Positions 14,201-24,697 of a DNA stretch of 64,000 nt are shown piece by piece. Position numbers and translations under genes: made by a program. Below the pieces are notes generated by a model. The model was not told where the DNA came from, ran no database searches, and saw only the letters and a list, made by a program, of their open reading frames with translations. Position 1 is the first letter of the stretch. Every line of letters starts with the position of its first letter. The DNA comes from Motacilla alba alba (Eukaryota > Chordata > Aves > Passeriformes > Motacillidae), in assembly GCF_015832195.1 (NCBI RefSeq), contig NC_052027.1, positions 5,968,649 through 6,032,648 of the forward strand, given 5' to 3'.

Positions 14201-17200
14201 ATCTTTTGCATCTTGCCTTTTACCCCTCTAAACAAGGCACAGCCCAGTGGGAACTTGGGCAGAATTCTCTCCCTATGGCTTGCCAACCTGAAGAATTTAG
14301 ATTTAACAGTCTTCAAAATTCTTCTCTAATTGTTGTTTTCCTAATTTATTTTCTCTCACAGGCATCTGGACTACTAAGGCACGGTGAGTTTGCCCTCAGT
14401 CACAGAGGCCATGGTGGTTCACCAGCCTCTAAGTCACACAGCTACACTGCCTGCTTCAAACACCCTCCAAAAATTCTGAATCAAGCATCAACAACCATGA
14501 AACAGGCTCTCAAAAGTACAGGAATGAAAACAAACATGTCGGGGCTCTTTTGTTGGCTGGTGTTTGAAATTTTACCACAGCATCCAGTTCATGCCTCAGA
14601 CATTTTTTGCATGGTTGTCAGATGTACACACACTTCTGTTTCATCAAAGCAGCTCATACTTCACAAATTCACATCAGTCTGAGAGACGTGGATCATAAAA
14701 GGTGAGAAGAAACAGTAACATCCAAGTTTACCCAGAGAACATTTACCCACCAGGCACATTCATATTGTCTCTCAACAGAGTGTATGACCTGTATCATAAC
14801 ATCAGGGATGGGGATGCTTTAGTGATCTGCAGAGGCACTGTGAGCTTTATTCTTCTTCCACTCAATGACAGCTGAGGCCAGAAGTGCCTGACCTGCCACA
14901 GAAATTCCTGGGCTTAGTTTCTAATTGCATTCCTTCAGACACTACATGCCCTCAAAATAACAGTTAGTGCCATTAAATATTCAGAATAGGCATCTCTCAA
15001 CCATCCAAACTTCAAAATGAACAAATTAAACACACATCTATGAGCAAAGTGAAAAAACAAGAAGAGAGCACTGATGACAGAGCTGACTCCAAAATGGAAT
15101 TTCTACTCATCACTTTAGGATGGAGTGGAAGCACTCAGAAAATGTGCATATTTTTCAGAGCACTAAAAAGGTAAATACTCTGGGGGATGTCACACTGTAC
15201 CTACATAACTCAGGGGGTTTTGGATGGGTACAGCTTTTTTACCTGCCCCGACACAGAAGTGAAAACCTCTGCCACGAGCAGGACAGCTGCGGGATGAAGC
15301 TCTGCCAAAGCTGCCAAGAATTTTCATGGTGAGAATTTCTTTCTGAAACACCCTCTCTGCCCACAGCTTTGTTAGGTGTTCTTCTGGTTATTATTTCTGG
15401 ACAATGAGCTGCAATTTTCAAAAGATTTTACAACCAAGGTAAGAGACCGTCGTGCAGCCACCCTGCAGAAGCCTCTGCCATGCAGGGCTTGTGCTTTGAC
15501 CCAACTTGTGAGCCCACAGCTCTGCTGAGAGGGAAGTCAGCAGGAGAACAGGGATGGGAGCATGATTTGGCTCTCAGAGATTCAAAGTTTATCTGGGTAA
15601 GATGATGTTTTGCTAGGCAGGATACAGAAATAAACAAGTGTGTTTTGGAGCAGAGTGTTGAAGGGAAAGAGAGATGGGGAATAACTAGGAAGGAGAATTT
15701 GTTTTCCCATATAATAAATATAAGCTGCCTCCCCCTTGCTGTAAGGAGACTCTAAGCCAGCTGCATCCACTAAAAAGGGTTAATGTGGAAGTTTGGGATT
15801 TGTAGTACCTATTTCTACAGTCATTTTGTCAGGGGTGCTGGTAAGAACGAGGACTCACTGAAGGGAGGCTGAATGCTTGTCTTGTAACAGCTGCCAGCTG
15901 TGAGCCTGAAACACAGCAGGGCATCTTTGCAACCTCCTGCCTCCCCTGAGGATTCCACAGCTGCTCCCAAGGAGGGACAAGATACTGCACAGAACACAGG
16001 CCAGTCCCATCAGGCAAAATCTAACCTGCCTGCTGGGGTTTTGTCTCCTGCCACGCACAGAAATAAAAGCTCCACGTGTGAGATATCAAGGGATTATACC
16101 CAGAAGAGGGACAGGGATGCTTAGACAAGAAGCTTGTCTTTCAGCTAAGTTTCAGGCTTATGATTTTTGAGGGGGCTGAAGGGTTGCACTGAATTTTCAC
16201 TGAGCTGTGTATTAAGGGTTGTATAGGAGGAGAAATTTCTGCCTCAGTAGACCCCAAACCCCACAGTACCCTATTTGTGTGGAACTCAAGCAATTACAGA
16301 ACTCTGGAGCAGAAAAACCCCATTGCACCACCCCTGAATGCTGAACTTTTCTAAGCCAAACACTGGGAGGGAAATTAGAGGAATGGAGCTCCTCAGCTGG
16401 AAAACTGATGGTAAAACATTGAGAAGCCACAATTCCCCACATTCTTTTGCTATCAAGAAATGACACAGCTCTTTTTTAACCAGCTGAAAAACCCAGGGTA
16501 GTGCAGATACCCAACTACTGCAAGGCAGTGACTCTGAACTAGGCAGCACCTGTGTGCATCTTTAAGGAGCAGCAAATAGAGCCTGCCTGGTCATCTCCAG
16601 CTACTTGTCTGCTGGCTGCCACAGCACAGTTCAAACCCCAAAAAAGGTCAGAACTAGCAAAAACACTGGTCTGTACAAGATACAGCAGGGAAATGAGATT
16701 ACCACATGGCACAGAGAAAATAAACCCTTGGTTCACTTGTTTTAGCTGAAAGGGGAGAGGAAGACACACATTGCCAGCAGGCTGTAGAGGATCTGCACCA
16801 CAGCAAGTGGTCACTTCTGACTTCACAAAGCATCTGTTGATGTGGTCTGGGGTGCACATCACACCAGAGAAGTTTTTGCTGCTTTTCTTAAAATATAAAG
16901 AATGAGAAGAGCTCTCTTTGGTAGCTTTCTCTAGGAAACCTCAAAACATGAAGAGTTTTATTAGTCTGATCCAAAGCTGGAACTAGAAGTCAGATCTACA
17001 TGTAAAAGCAAAAGTCATGAATGCGTTTGATGTATTTTAAGCAAGACACTGAACCACAGTTGTTATTTACAGATCAAAGAAGCTCCAGCAGTGTCCTGAA
17101 ACAATCTAAGTGAGAAATGCCAAAATCTGATTTCATCCATGTCCATGTGTTGCTTTGAACTCGTAATTCACAGAATTGGTCACTATATTGAACTAATTAT

Positions 17201-20189
17201 CAAGCTTAATGCGTGCCAATTTTGATGGCTGTGCTCCCTTATAAAAAAAAGTCAGGTCTGAAGGGAAGTGGAATGATATATTAGAAGACGTGAAGCCTTT
17301 ATTGAAATCTGGGGAGGAAAAACAACCAATATACCAAAAACATCCCTTCTTGCCAAAGCCCAAACATAATTTACTTTTCTAATTAGTTACTGCAACATAG
17401 ATTAGCAAAATAAATATTTTGCATTAACCAATACATTAAAAAAATAAAGTGGTTAATTCCTCCTCACTCACAGGAAAAGTTTCTTGTAATGGTTAAGTGA
17501 AAAAATATCTACACTATCTAAAAATCTAATGAAGCCACATATTGTACACTGAAGTAAAACAATAATTTCACAGCACAGCCTAATACATTTAAATTGAAAT
17601 ACTAGCAGCAGTGAAAAGAAACACTGATAAAGTATTTCTGCAGGCAGGAATATAGAAACAAAGTATGCTCAGATATCAGTGAAGACTTAAAAACTACTTT
17701 TTTTGGCAATTACTTACTGTGGTTGGAAATTATCACAAACATTGATTTGCCAAAGAAGAGATTTCAGGAATCACACAGCTTAGGCTATAATTAAAAAGCA
17801 ATCTTTGGGAAATAGGTTATTACCAGTATTTAGCAGCTAATTTGTTCGTTAATGCCTTAACAAAGCTCTCCTCTGATTGCAATGGAGGGGGAACAACTTC
17901 AAGAGGATTATTTGCTATTAAGACTTGTACTCAATTATTGAGAGTGCTGCTGTGCTGCAATTACAATGGCAGAGCAGTCATCAGGAAAGCTGGATGGATC
18001 CAGCCTGTGCTGCAGCCAGCAATTCCCACATGCAGGGGCTCTGAATTTTAAGGATAACTTGCAGAATACCCTCACAAATTTGAGAGCTTGCTGATTAACA
18101 GAGAGGTACAAGCTCAGTCTGCCTTAATACCAATCACACATTTTATTTTATGGGGATTTCCCCCCCCCCTCTTAATTTCATTTGTGAAGGAGCAGTTGTG
18201 TAACTGCTGGAGTCTCTAGGTAACATTTTTCACCAAGACAATATGATACTAATCTGGTTTTCCTCCTGACAATACTTCAGAAAACATCTTCTGTCAAACT
18301 CTATGAATACCATATTCAAGTCACATTATGGGAGATAAACATGACAGTAACTTAGAAATATATGCCAAGTATTGACAGGTTATAATTGACTCAAAGCTGC
18401 CACCACTTGTCCCTGTCTCCTGTAATACTCCTGTCCTGCTGATCAGGACAAGGAATTCCACACCTCACTGACCCCAGATTTAAATTCTGTCTTGGGAACC
18501 ATAACAAACAAACCTCTAGGTAACAGGACTGAGTTAAGAAATCCAAACTCACCCATATTTAAGAACTGCTTTTCCTGCCAATAATACATCTTCAGTCTCT
18601 TATTACTCTATCTCAACAGCAAAGACAAAACCAGGGAAATCAGGGAATACTTTTAACAACATAATTGAACCCGAGACATAGAGAGACAATTGAACCTTTC
18701 TGTGTAAAGGCTGGTTTGGGGAGCTGCTGCCCAGCTGACACAGGAGCTCAGGAAGCCTTCAGCTGCAGAGCAAAGCAGAGAGGCCATTAATCATATTTAT
18801 CAAGATTGTCTACCCTGGATTTCATGCAGTTAGGGGAAATGTGCTATTCTACTTCAGCAACAAGGAGTGAGGCTAAAGCAAACTGACCTAACTGCATGGG
18901 TCATTTCCAGAAATAGAAAGGATATCAGCAGCACAGCTGCACAGGCCAGGAGGCAAAATGCCGGGGTAGGAAACATCCACTCAAAACTTTTGAGGTATGT
19001 AGCCAGTGGCAAAACTAATAATGGGCTAAATTTTGCTTTAATTGGCATTCAGTACATTAAAGTCAGCAAGACAAGATTCAGTTAAGTGCCTTATGGTCTC
19101 GCATTTCATGAGCCTCCTAAAATGTTTTATTGCACTTCAGGATTTCATATCAGCAAAAGCAAGAAGGGGGCAGATAACCTTCCACTGAGGAATGAGCATA
19201 TCATTTATTCTGATGCTCACAGAACCTTCTTCATTTGCCCCTCTCTTTTACATTAAGAGACTGTACAATGCCAAATGCAACCACAGAATACAATGTACTG
19301 GCTGTTCTCCCATGGGAGAGCAGGAGTAGTATCCTGGCTTATGATTCTCTCTCTTTTTGAGGCTTTGCTCTGTCTGAAAGAGCACTGAGATGCCTCAGTC
19401 TCCTCAGGACAGAAATCTACCCATGCCACATATTATGCATCACCAGCAGCCTTTAACTGGGAAGGATTCAAGCCTGGGACAGCGAGATCTGGCAGAGGGA
19501 CCCCAGCACTGCAGAGTCATGCCAAAACACTCAGGGCAAACTCTAGACCTGCTGGCTTTGAAAAACAAGAACACAATTTTCACATATTCAACCAACATAA
19601 CAAGAAAATGTGCAGAGCTTATGCTTTATTGGCTCCCATAAAATTAACAGAAGAATAAAAGTGAGATAAGAGCCTGGTTTAATAGCACTATTTCCATCTG
19701 GAGTACACACACCAAGCCTGCTTTACCTAAGTTTCTATAAAAATTATGAAAATCTTGTTACTACCCTGCTCCACCTCCCACAATATGCAATATAGCTGCA
19801 TTTGCAACTATATTATCACTAAGAAGTGGCGTGAGATTTTCAAATTAAGGCACACACCACATGGTCTCAAAGATTATAAATTTAGCTGTATTTTTCTTAG
19901 AAGCAGATAAACTCAAGGAATGCAGACTACTAACAGATACTGAAGTAAAATTTGAAATAGATTACGCAGCCCACGAAGTCTCAGCACAGATGTTGGGATC
20001 AGACATCCTCCTTTCTCTTCTTCAGGGCGCATTATTCCATGGGGCAAGAACACACAGAGAACGCTATAGCCCTTATATAACCTATATGAAATGAAAACCT
20101 CGCCGGAGCTAAAAAACATAAAAAAACCATAAAAAAACAGAGCCCATAAAATCATTCCCAAGCTGAACCTCACACAAGCTAGTCCTCAG

Positions 20190-20410
20190 AAGTGCAGCAG
20201 GGCGGGCTTCCAGCACCAGGCACAGCTGGAGCCGCCGGGCTCGCCCGGCGGGGCCCGATGGAGCCGCGGATCGCACCCCGGCCGCTGCCGCCCTCTGCTG
20301 GCCGAGCGCGGGCAGTGCGGCGGCCGGGGAATTCTCCCGCTTCCCTTCTCCTGCCCCGAACGTTCCCTGCGGGGGTGAATCCCCGCCGCGCTGCCGAGAC
20401 TCGCCTTTGA
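20190..20410. promoter_or_regulatory. Intronic CpG-rich block (candidate internal promoter)
   Basis: About 220 bp inside SLC25A26 intron 5 switch abruptly from AT-rich to strongly CpG-rich sequence. The block holds a near-perfect palindrome, CCGCCGGGC/TC/GCCCGGCGG at 20232-20251, and a CTCF core. The 78-bp repeat array with CCAAT boxes follows within 50 bp on the plus side. It could be an alternative or antisense promoter, or the GC-rich part of an inserted LTR; the sequence alone does not decide. Open frames here in both strands are low-complexity Pro/Arg/Ala/Gly strings and are not called as genes. Confidence 0.55.
20288..20301 (-). promoter_or_regulatory. CTCF core motif (perfect consensus match)
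   Basis: On the minus strand the sequence reads CCAGCAGAGGGCGG, which fits all 14 positions of the CTCF core CCASYAGRKGGCRS. It sits in the intronic CpG block. CTCF sites like this can anchor loops or mark promoters. Confidence 0.6.
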
Positions 20411-20448
20411 CCAATATGAAAGCTGTTTCATTTATTCCATCCGCTAAA

Positions 20449-20750
20449 GCCAGCCAATTCTGTCCCTTCAAATATCCTGAAGTGAGGTACGGCTTTGAGT
20501 GTTTTCTCTTTTGAGAAAAAGAGAAAGCCAGCCAATTCTGGGCCCTAAAATATCCTGAAGTGAGGTACGGCTTTGAGTGTTTTCTCTTTTGAGAAAAAGA
20601 GAAAGCCAGCCAATTCTGGCCCTTTAAATATCCTGAAGTGAGGTATGGCTTTGAGTGTTTTCTCTTTTGAGAAAAAGAGAAAGCCAGCCAATTCTGGCCC
20701 TTTAAATATCCTGAAGTGAGGTACGGCTTTGAGTGTTTTCTCTTTCGAGG
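20449..20750 (+). repeat. 78-bp tandem repeat, about 3.9 copies
   Basis: Units begin at 20449, 20527, 20605 and 20683, an exact 78-bp period. Copies differ at only a few bases, so the expansion is recent or homogenised. Each unit runs GCCAGCCAATTC, then a TTTAAATATCC-like box, then GAAGTGAGGTACGGC, then a quasi-palindrome TTTCTCTTTTGAG/AAAAAGAGAAA. The fourth unit is truncated in the palindrome. Another CCAAT lies just before the array at 20411-20415. Confidence 0.95.
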
Positions 20751-21040
20751 GGCACTTCTCCAGCGCTCAAAACAGCGGAGTCAGTTCCTAGTTCCTGCTA
20801 GATAGTAAGCAGGTAGTCTTTCAGAATAATTGAAGTATGATGTGTCTTAAACTCTTGGACGAATTCTTCTTGTGGCACTCACAAGTGCTTCTCTAGCCAT
20901 TCTTCCAATCCTCAGCATAATTGATAAATTACATGAGCTCTCTGCCATAGATCTGTTTTTCACACCTTTCCCGTAATCTTTGGGTACAGAATCAAATATC
21001 AGATTGCTGATTCTTTTAACTGTGCTTCTGTTTTTAGCAG

Positions 21041-21086
21041 GTGCAGAGAAACCAGAAAATAGTACCCTAAGTATGAAAAAAACCAG
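21041..21086 (+). other. Candidate short exon on the plus strand
   Basis: A 46- to 49-nt segment is bounded by a pyrimidine-rich acceptor (TTCTGTTTTTAG, with AGCAG doubling at 21036-21040) and a perfect donor CAG/GTAAGT at 21087. It lies antisense to SLC25A26 and about 300 bp downstream of the 78-bp array. One frame is open across it but far too short to identify. It may be an exon of a noncoding transcript or a chance pair of good sites. Confidence 0.3.
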
Positions 21087-23632
21087 GTAAGTGCTATTAA
21101 AATTGACAGCAGCGTGATCCTGCAAGTGGAAGTCTTCCACTGTAAAATCATGTTTTGGTCTACTTCAGGCAAGAATTTCATCCTTGAAAAACAGTCCTGT
21201 ACTTTCAGGAAATTGCTAAATTGCTTGCTGTTCCAGACCAATCCCACACATTTACAGGACCAGTTGCTTCAGAGAGTCCAAGACCCTTGACTCTCTGAGA
21301 GAAATTAGATAATAAGAAATTAAATAATAGAAATTAAATAATAAGAAATTATTAAAAGCTATACCATATTTTACATATAGAACTATCCACCTGTATATTT
21401 GTACATATTTTATATAAACATATGCCCTACACATATATATATTTCTGGGGTTAGAGAATTACCCACTTCAGCACACACATGCAGAAGTTGCTTCACCCAC
21501 TAACAAAATGGGGCCTTCACCAAAATCAGTCCAGCAACCCTCCAGCCATCAGCAGGATGGATCTACAACTTAGCAAAACAGGAACTGAGACCTACAGAAA
21601 GTATTTACACAGCCAAAATACAGTTGTCCATGTTGGAATGCAGCTGAGGAATTAAAACTAAAAGCCACCACTCAGCCAAAAATTCAAACCATCCTGAAAC
21701 ATGTAGAAATCAAAGCAATGAGTGTAGCAAATAGAGTTCCTAGGTTATTTAGAAGACAAAAACAAATTAAAAAAAAAAACAACAAAAGAAACCAAAATAT
21801 CACAGCACAAAGAAAATCGGAACATTTTCTTCATACTATTATTTTCTTCCCAATTTATTATTGCCCACAGTGCTGCTACCCACCCACAAAACACATTCCT
21901 ACACCATGAATGCTGCATTTGCAGAAACACTTTAGCAAGCTGCTTTGAGAATGTATGGAAATGGTATCTTTGTTGGAAGCCTGGAGCAGGACACGCTTCC
22001 TGCAAGACTCTGCTTGCACCCACACTGAGCTGGAAAATATCTGCATTATCAAATCACACCCTGTGCTTTGAGTGCACACGGCTTTCCAAGTGGTTTTCTC
22101 TTCAAAGACCCCAGCTGCAAGGCTGTAGCTTTCAAAATACAGGAATACTCTGCATATATGGAATTCTTTTCACCCGAATATACCCACTGATGTGAGAGAG
22201 GTGCAGTAACTGTGTGCTCCATTGGTAGACAGCACATCCCTGGCAGCAAGAGTGGCTGAATTCTGCTTCTGCCCAGTCTGTATGGACACTGCACCTGGCC
22301 TGAGCAGTGTTCAACCAGAACATCTTGCTTGTAAACATGCTTGACCAAAAAAAAAAGCCAATAAACCCTCATTCCTTCCTCCCAGATGTCAAGGAATTTG
22401 CTTTAGGATTCTGTCCACAATTCAGGCATGACACAAAACCTATTTCCCACAACTGATAAATTAGGAAAACCAGGGTTATTTTGTAGTCTGTAAAAGTCAT
22501 TTACAACTGCTTTGTGAGATCTCCATTTTCATCTCCAAGTACTATTCCAGCATTTGCAGGGAGAAGGTAATGAGCACAACCTACAGCAGCAGAGTTATTC
22601 ATTTTACCCATCTTCTGCTGTTCCAGGTCACAAACTAGGGTGTGCCTTATCCCAGAGCATGGAGCTGTCTCCTGCTCCTACCCATCAAGAATCCCCTTTA
22701 ACCCTCACAGCCCCCTCAAAATGAAAATCCCTTTAATATTGACACCTAGGATGATACAAGTGATGCAAGAGCTGATACAACTCCAGTGATGGGCTTTCCA
22801 AGACAAAGTGATGTTAGAGTGGGAAGCAGGGACTCATTTTTCAACTTCCTCCCATTAATCCTGAAGTCACATAAGCTCTGCACAATTTTCCACAAAGCTC
22901 TTTAATCCATTTCACAGCCCCTATCCCTTTCATGAGACTGCTGATGCTCTGTATGGAAACACCCAAGCCAAAGAAAGGCTGGCTGCTCAGTAAAAGTCAA
23001 AACCCAGCATTACAGCTCCTGCCTGGCAAATTCCTGGTTAAACCTATCTAGAGTCACAAAATAACGCCAGCTCAGTTTTCCAGAAGGTAACAAAAGACAG
23101 ATACTGCACATATTTCACTAAGGAGGATGTTTATTTTTCCAAATATTGTATTAAGATAGTGTCCTGTTTGCCTGTTTCTATCGACATCTGCTCTGTAACA
23201 CACAGAGAACAACAAAAGATCAAAGTTTTAATTGTGCAAGTGAAAGAATGTATTAATAACATTCTTTCTGTCCTACAGCAACAGAGATAAACTTAAAAAA
23301 AAAACCACCTCTCTAACAGCTCAGAGAACAGGATATTTATATAAAGATGTCCTAACAAAAGAAAAGCATGCACAACTACCTTAAATGGATAAACAAACTC
23401 CCTGTTTGCAGTGTGCCCTATTGAGCTCAGCCCTCAGAAATCCCCTCCAACCCTCTGTCAACAGGGTCAACATATCTCAGCTGGGTTTTACATCTTTATA
23501 CAAACTCCCCTCAGCAACCTTTGCTCACCAACCCTTTAAAATTAGGAAAACTCAAGCAGGTGTGCCTTTAGGGCCGATTTTGCTGCTAGTTGCTTTAGTT
23601 TTCCTCTTCTAGGCAGTAAGTTGTTTAAGAGA

Positions 23633-23690
23633 GTTTTTTTGTTGTGGGTTTTTTTTTGTTTCCTTGTGGGGTTTGGGTTTTTTTTTTACT
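23633..23690 (+). repeat. T/G-rich low-complexity tract
   Basis: Repeated T7-T10 runs separated by G-rich steps (TTGTTGTGGG, GGGGTTTGGG). Confidence 0.85.
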
Positions 23691-24251
23691 TCTAGCTGCT
23701 TCCTCATCTGCAAAGGCTGCACTGCAGGTCCTCCACAGCCCTTTGAGACACCCCTTGTAAAAGGACAGCAGTTCTGTGGAACACATACAAGCAGCAATAC
23801 CTCCTCCTCGGGAGATGTTATTTCTGCTTGGCTCTCTGGAATTTGCTGCTGTGTGTCACACTGCTGCCACAGCACACTTTGAACTGGCTCTCCCTCTCCT
23901 CCCAGAGTTATTCTCTCACTCCCTCCCTCCCAAGACAGCAGCAGTGCCTTTATCCACTCAGGGCTCTGCCTTGCATAAACTGAAGGGAAAAACACAAACC
24001 CACAAACCCCAAACCAAGCCACAGCTGCTCTACCTTAAAGAACTGGGACTGCCCAAGGTGACAACTGGGCTACCTCACCTAAAGCCAGGCCAGGAGCGTG
24101 TGGTTCCCAGGTGGGGTCAGGTTTGTCAGGGGTTTCCTTTCAAACTCAGAGCTCTGAGATCTGAAACAACACTGACAAGTAAAGCATCACTTCCACCTCC
24201 ACCTGCGTGGAGGCCAACACAAGCAGAGCTTGAACTGTCTCAGAGGACAAG

Positions 24252-24697
24252 TGTGGTATTCACAGTCTCTGAACAGAGAGAGACGTAATTCTCTCTCCCA
24301 GGATTTTTCTTGGGGAAGGGAAGTGAAGAAGTAAGTGAGAAGCTCAGGGAAGAAAAGAATTCTTATCTCTACTTGCTGCTCCTGTTGTTTTGCACATGTG
24401 CAGTGTGTTATGGAGATTGTTTACCCAAGGTGATTTGTTAATTGGACACCAGTGAAGGTTGTTTTGGTTCCTTGGCCAGTTGGGTCAAAGCTGTGTCCTG
24501 GCTGTCTCAGACAGTCATGGGTTTTTCTTGAGTGTCTTTGTAGTACAGTATTCCTTAGTGTCGTATCTCTTTAGTGTGTAATTTAGTATAGTATTAGTGT
24601 AATATAGCATAGCTTAATAAAGCAATTGTTCAGCCTTCTGAATCACGGAGTCAGAGCACATTATTCCCCAGCTGGGGGATTGCCTGTTTCTATGATA
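24252..24697 (+). mobile_element. Solo LTR of a passerine endogenous retrovirus
   Basis: The segment resembles a high-copy LTR family known to me from songbird genomes (ERVL-like; subfamily not certain). It starts TGTGGTATTC. It has a TAGTA-rich stretch at about 24580-24612, a polyadenylation signal AATAAA at 24616-24621, and the characteristic downstream GGAGTCAGAGCAC and CCCCAGCTGGGG. The flanks carry an identical GACAAG at 24246-24251 and 24698-24703, likely the target-site duplication. No internal viral sequence lies on either side, so it is a recombined solo LTR. The right boundary is uncertain by a few bases because the 3' end is not a canonical CA. Confidence 0.75.

Larger units (their letters stand above)
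1..20189. other. SLC25A26 intron 5, left part
   Basis: Noncoding sequence with one short CR1 tail, a poly(T) tract and scattered short open frames, none with a recognisable domain or paired splice sites. I looked for the next exons of SLC25A26 (beginning IPFSLVQFP, and the third carrier repeat) and did not find them. Confidence 0.7.

Noticed and set aside
14155..14682. 175-codon plus-strand open frame
   Set aside because: Does not need an ATG at its listed start, lacks any recognisable motif, and has no supporting splice sites at sensible places; treated as chance.
20109..20471. Open frames on both strands across the intronic CpG block
   Set aside because: Low-complexity Pro/Arg/Ala/Gly translations typical of GC-rich DNA; no homology recognised.
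20847..21247. Two overlapping minus-strand frames, one with a hydrophobic run (LLSILIALTWFFSYL)
   Set aside because: They change frame without plausible splice sites on the minus strand and match no known protein; the plus-strand splice signals in the same place are stronger.
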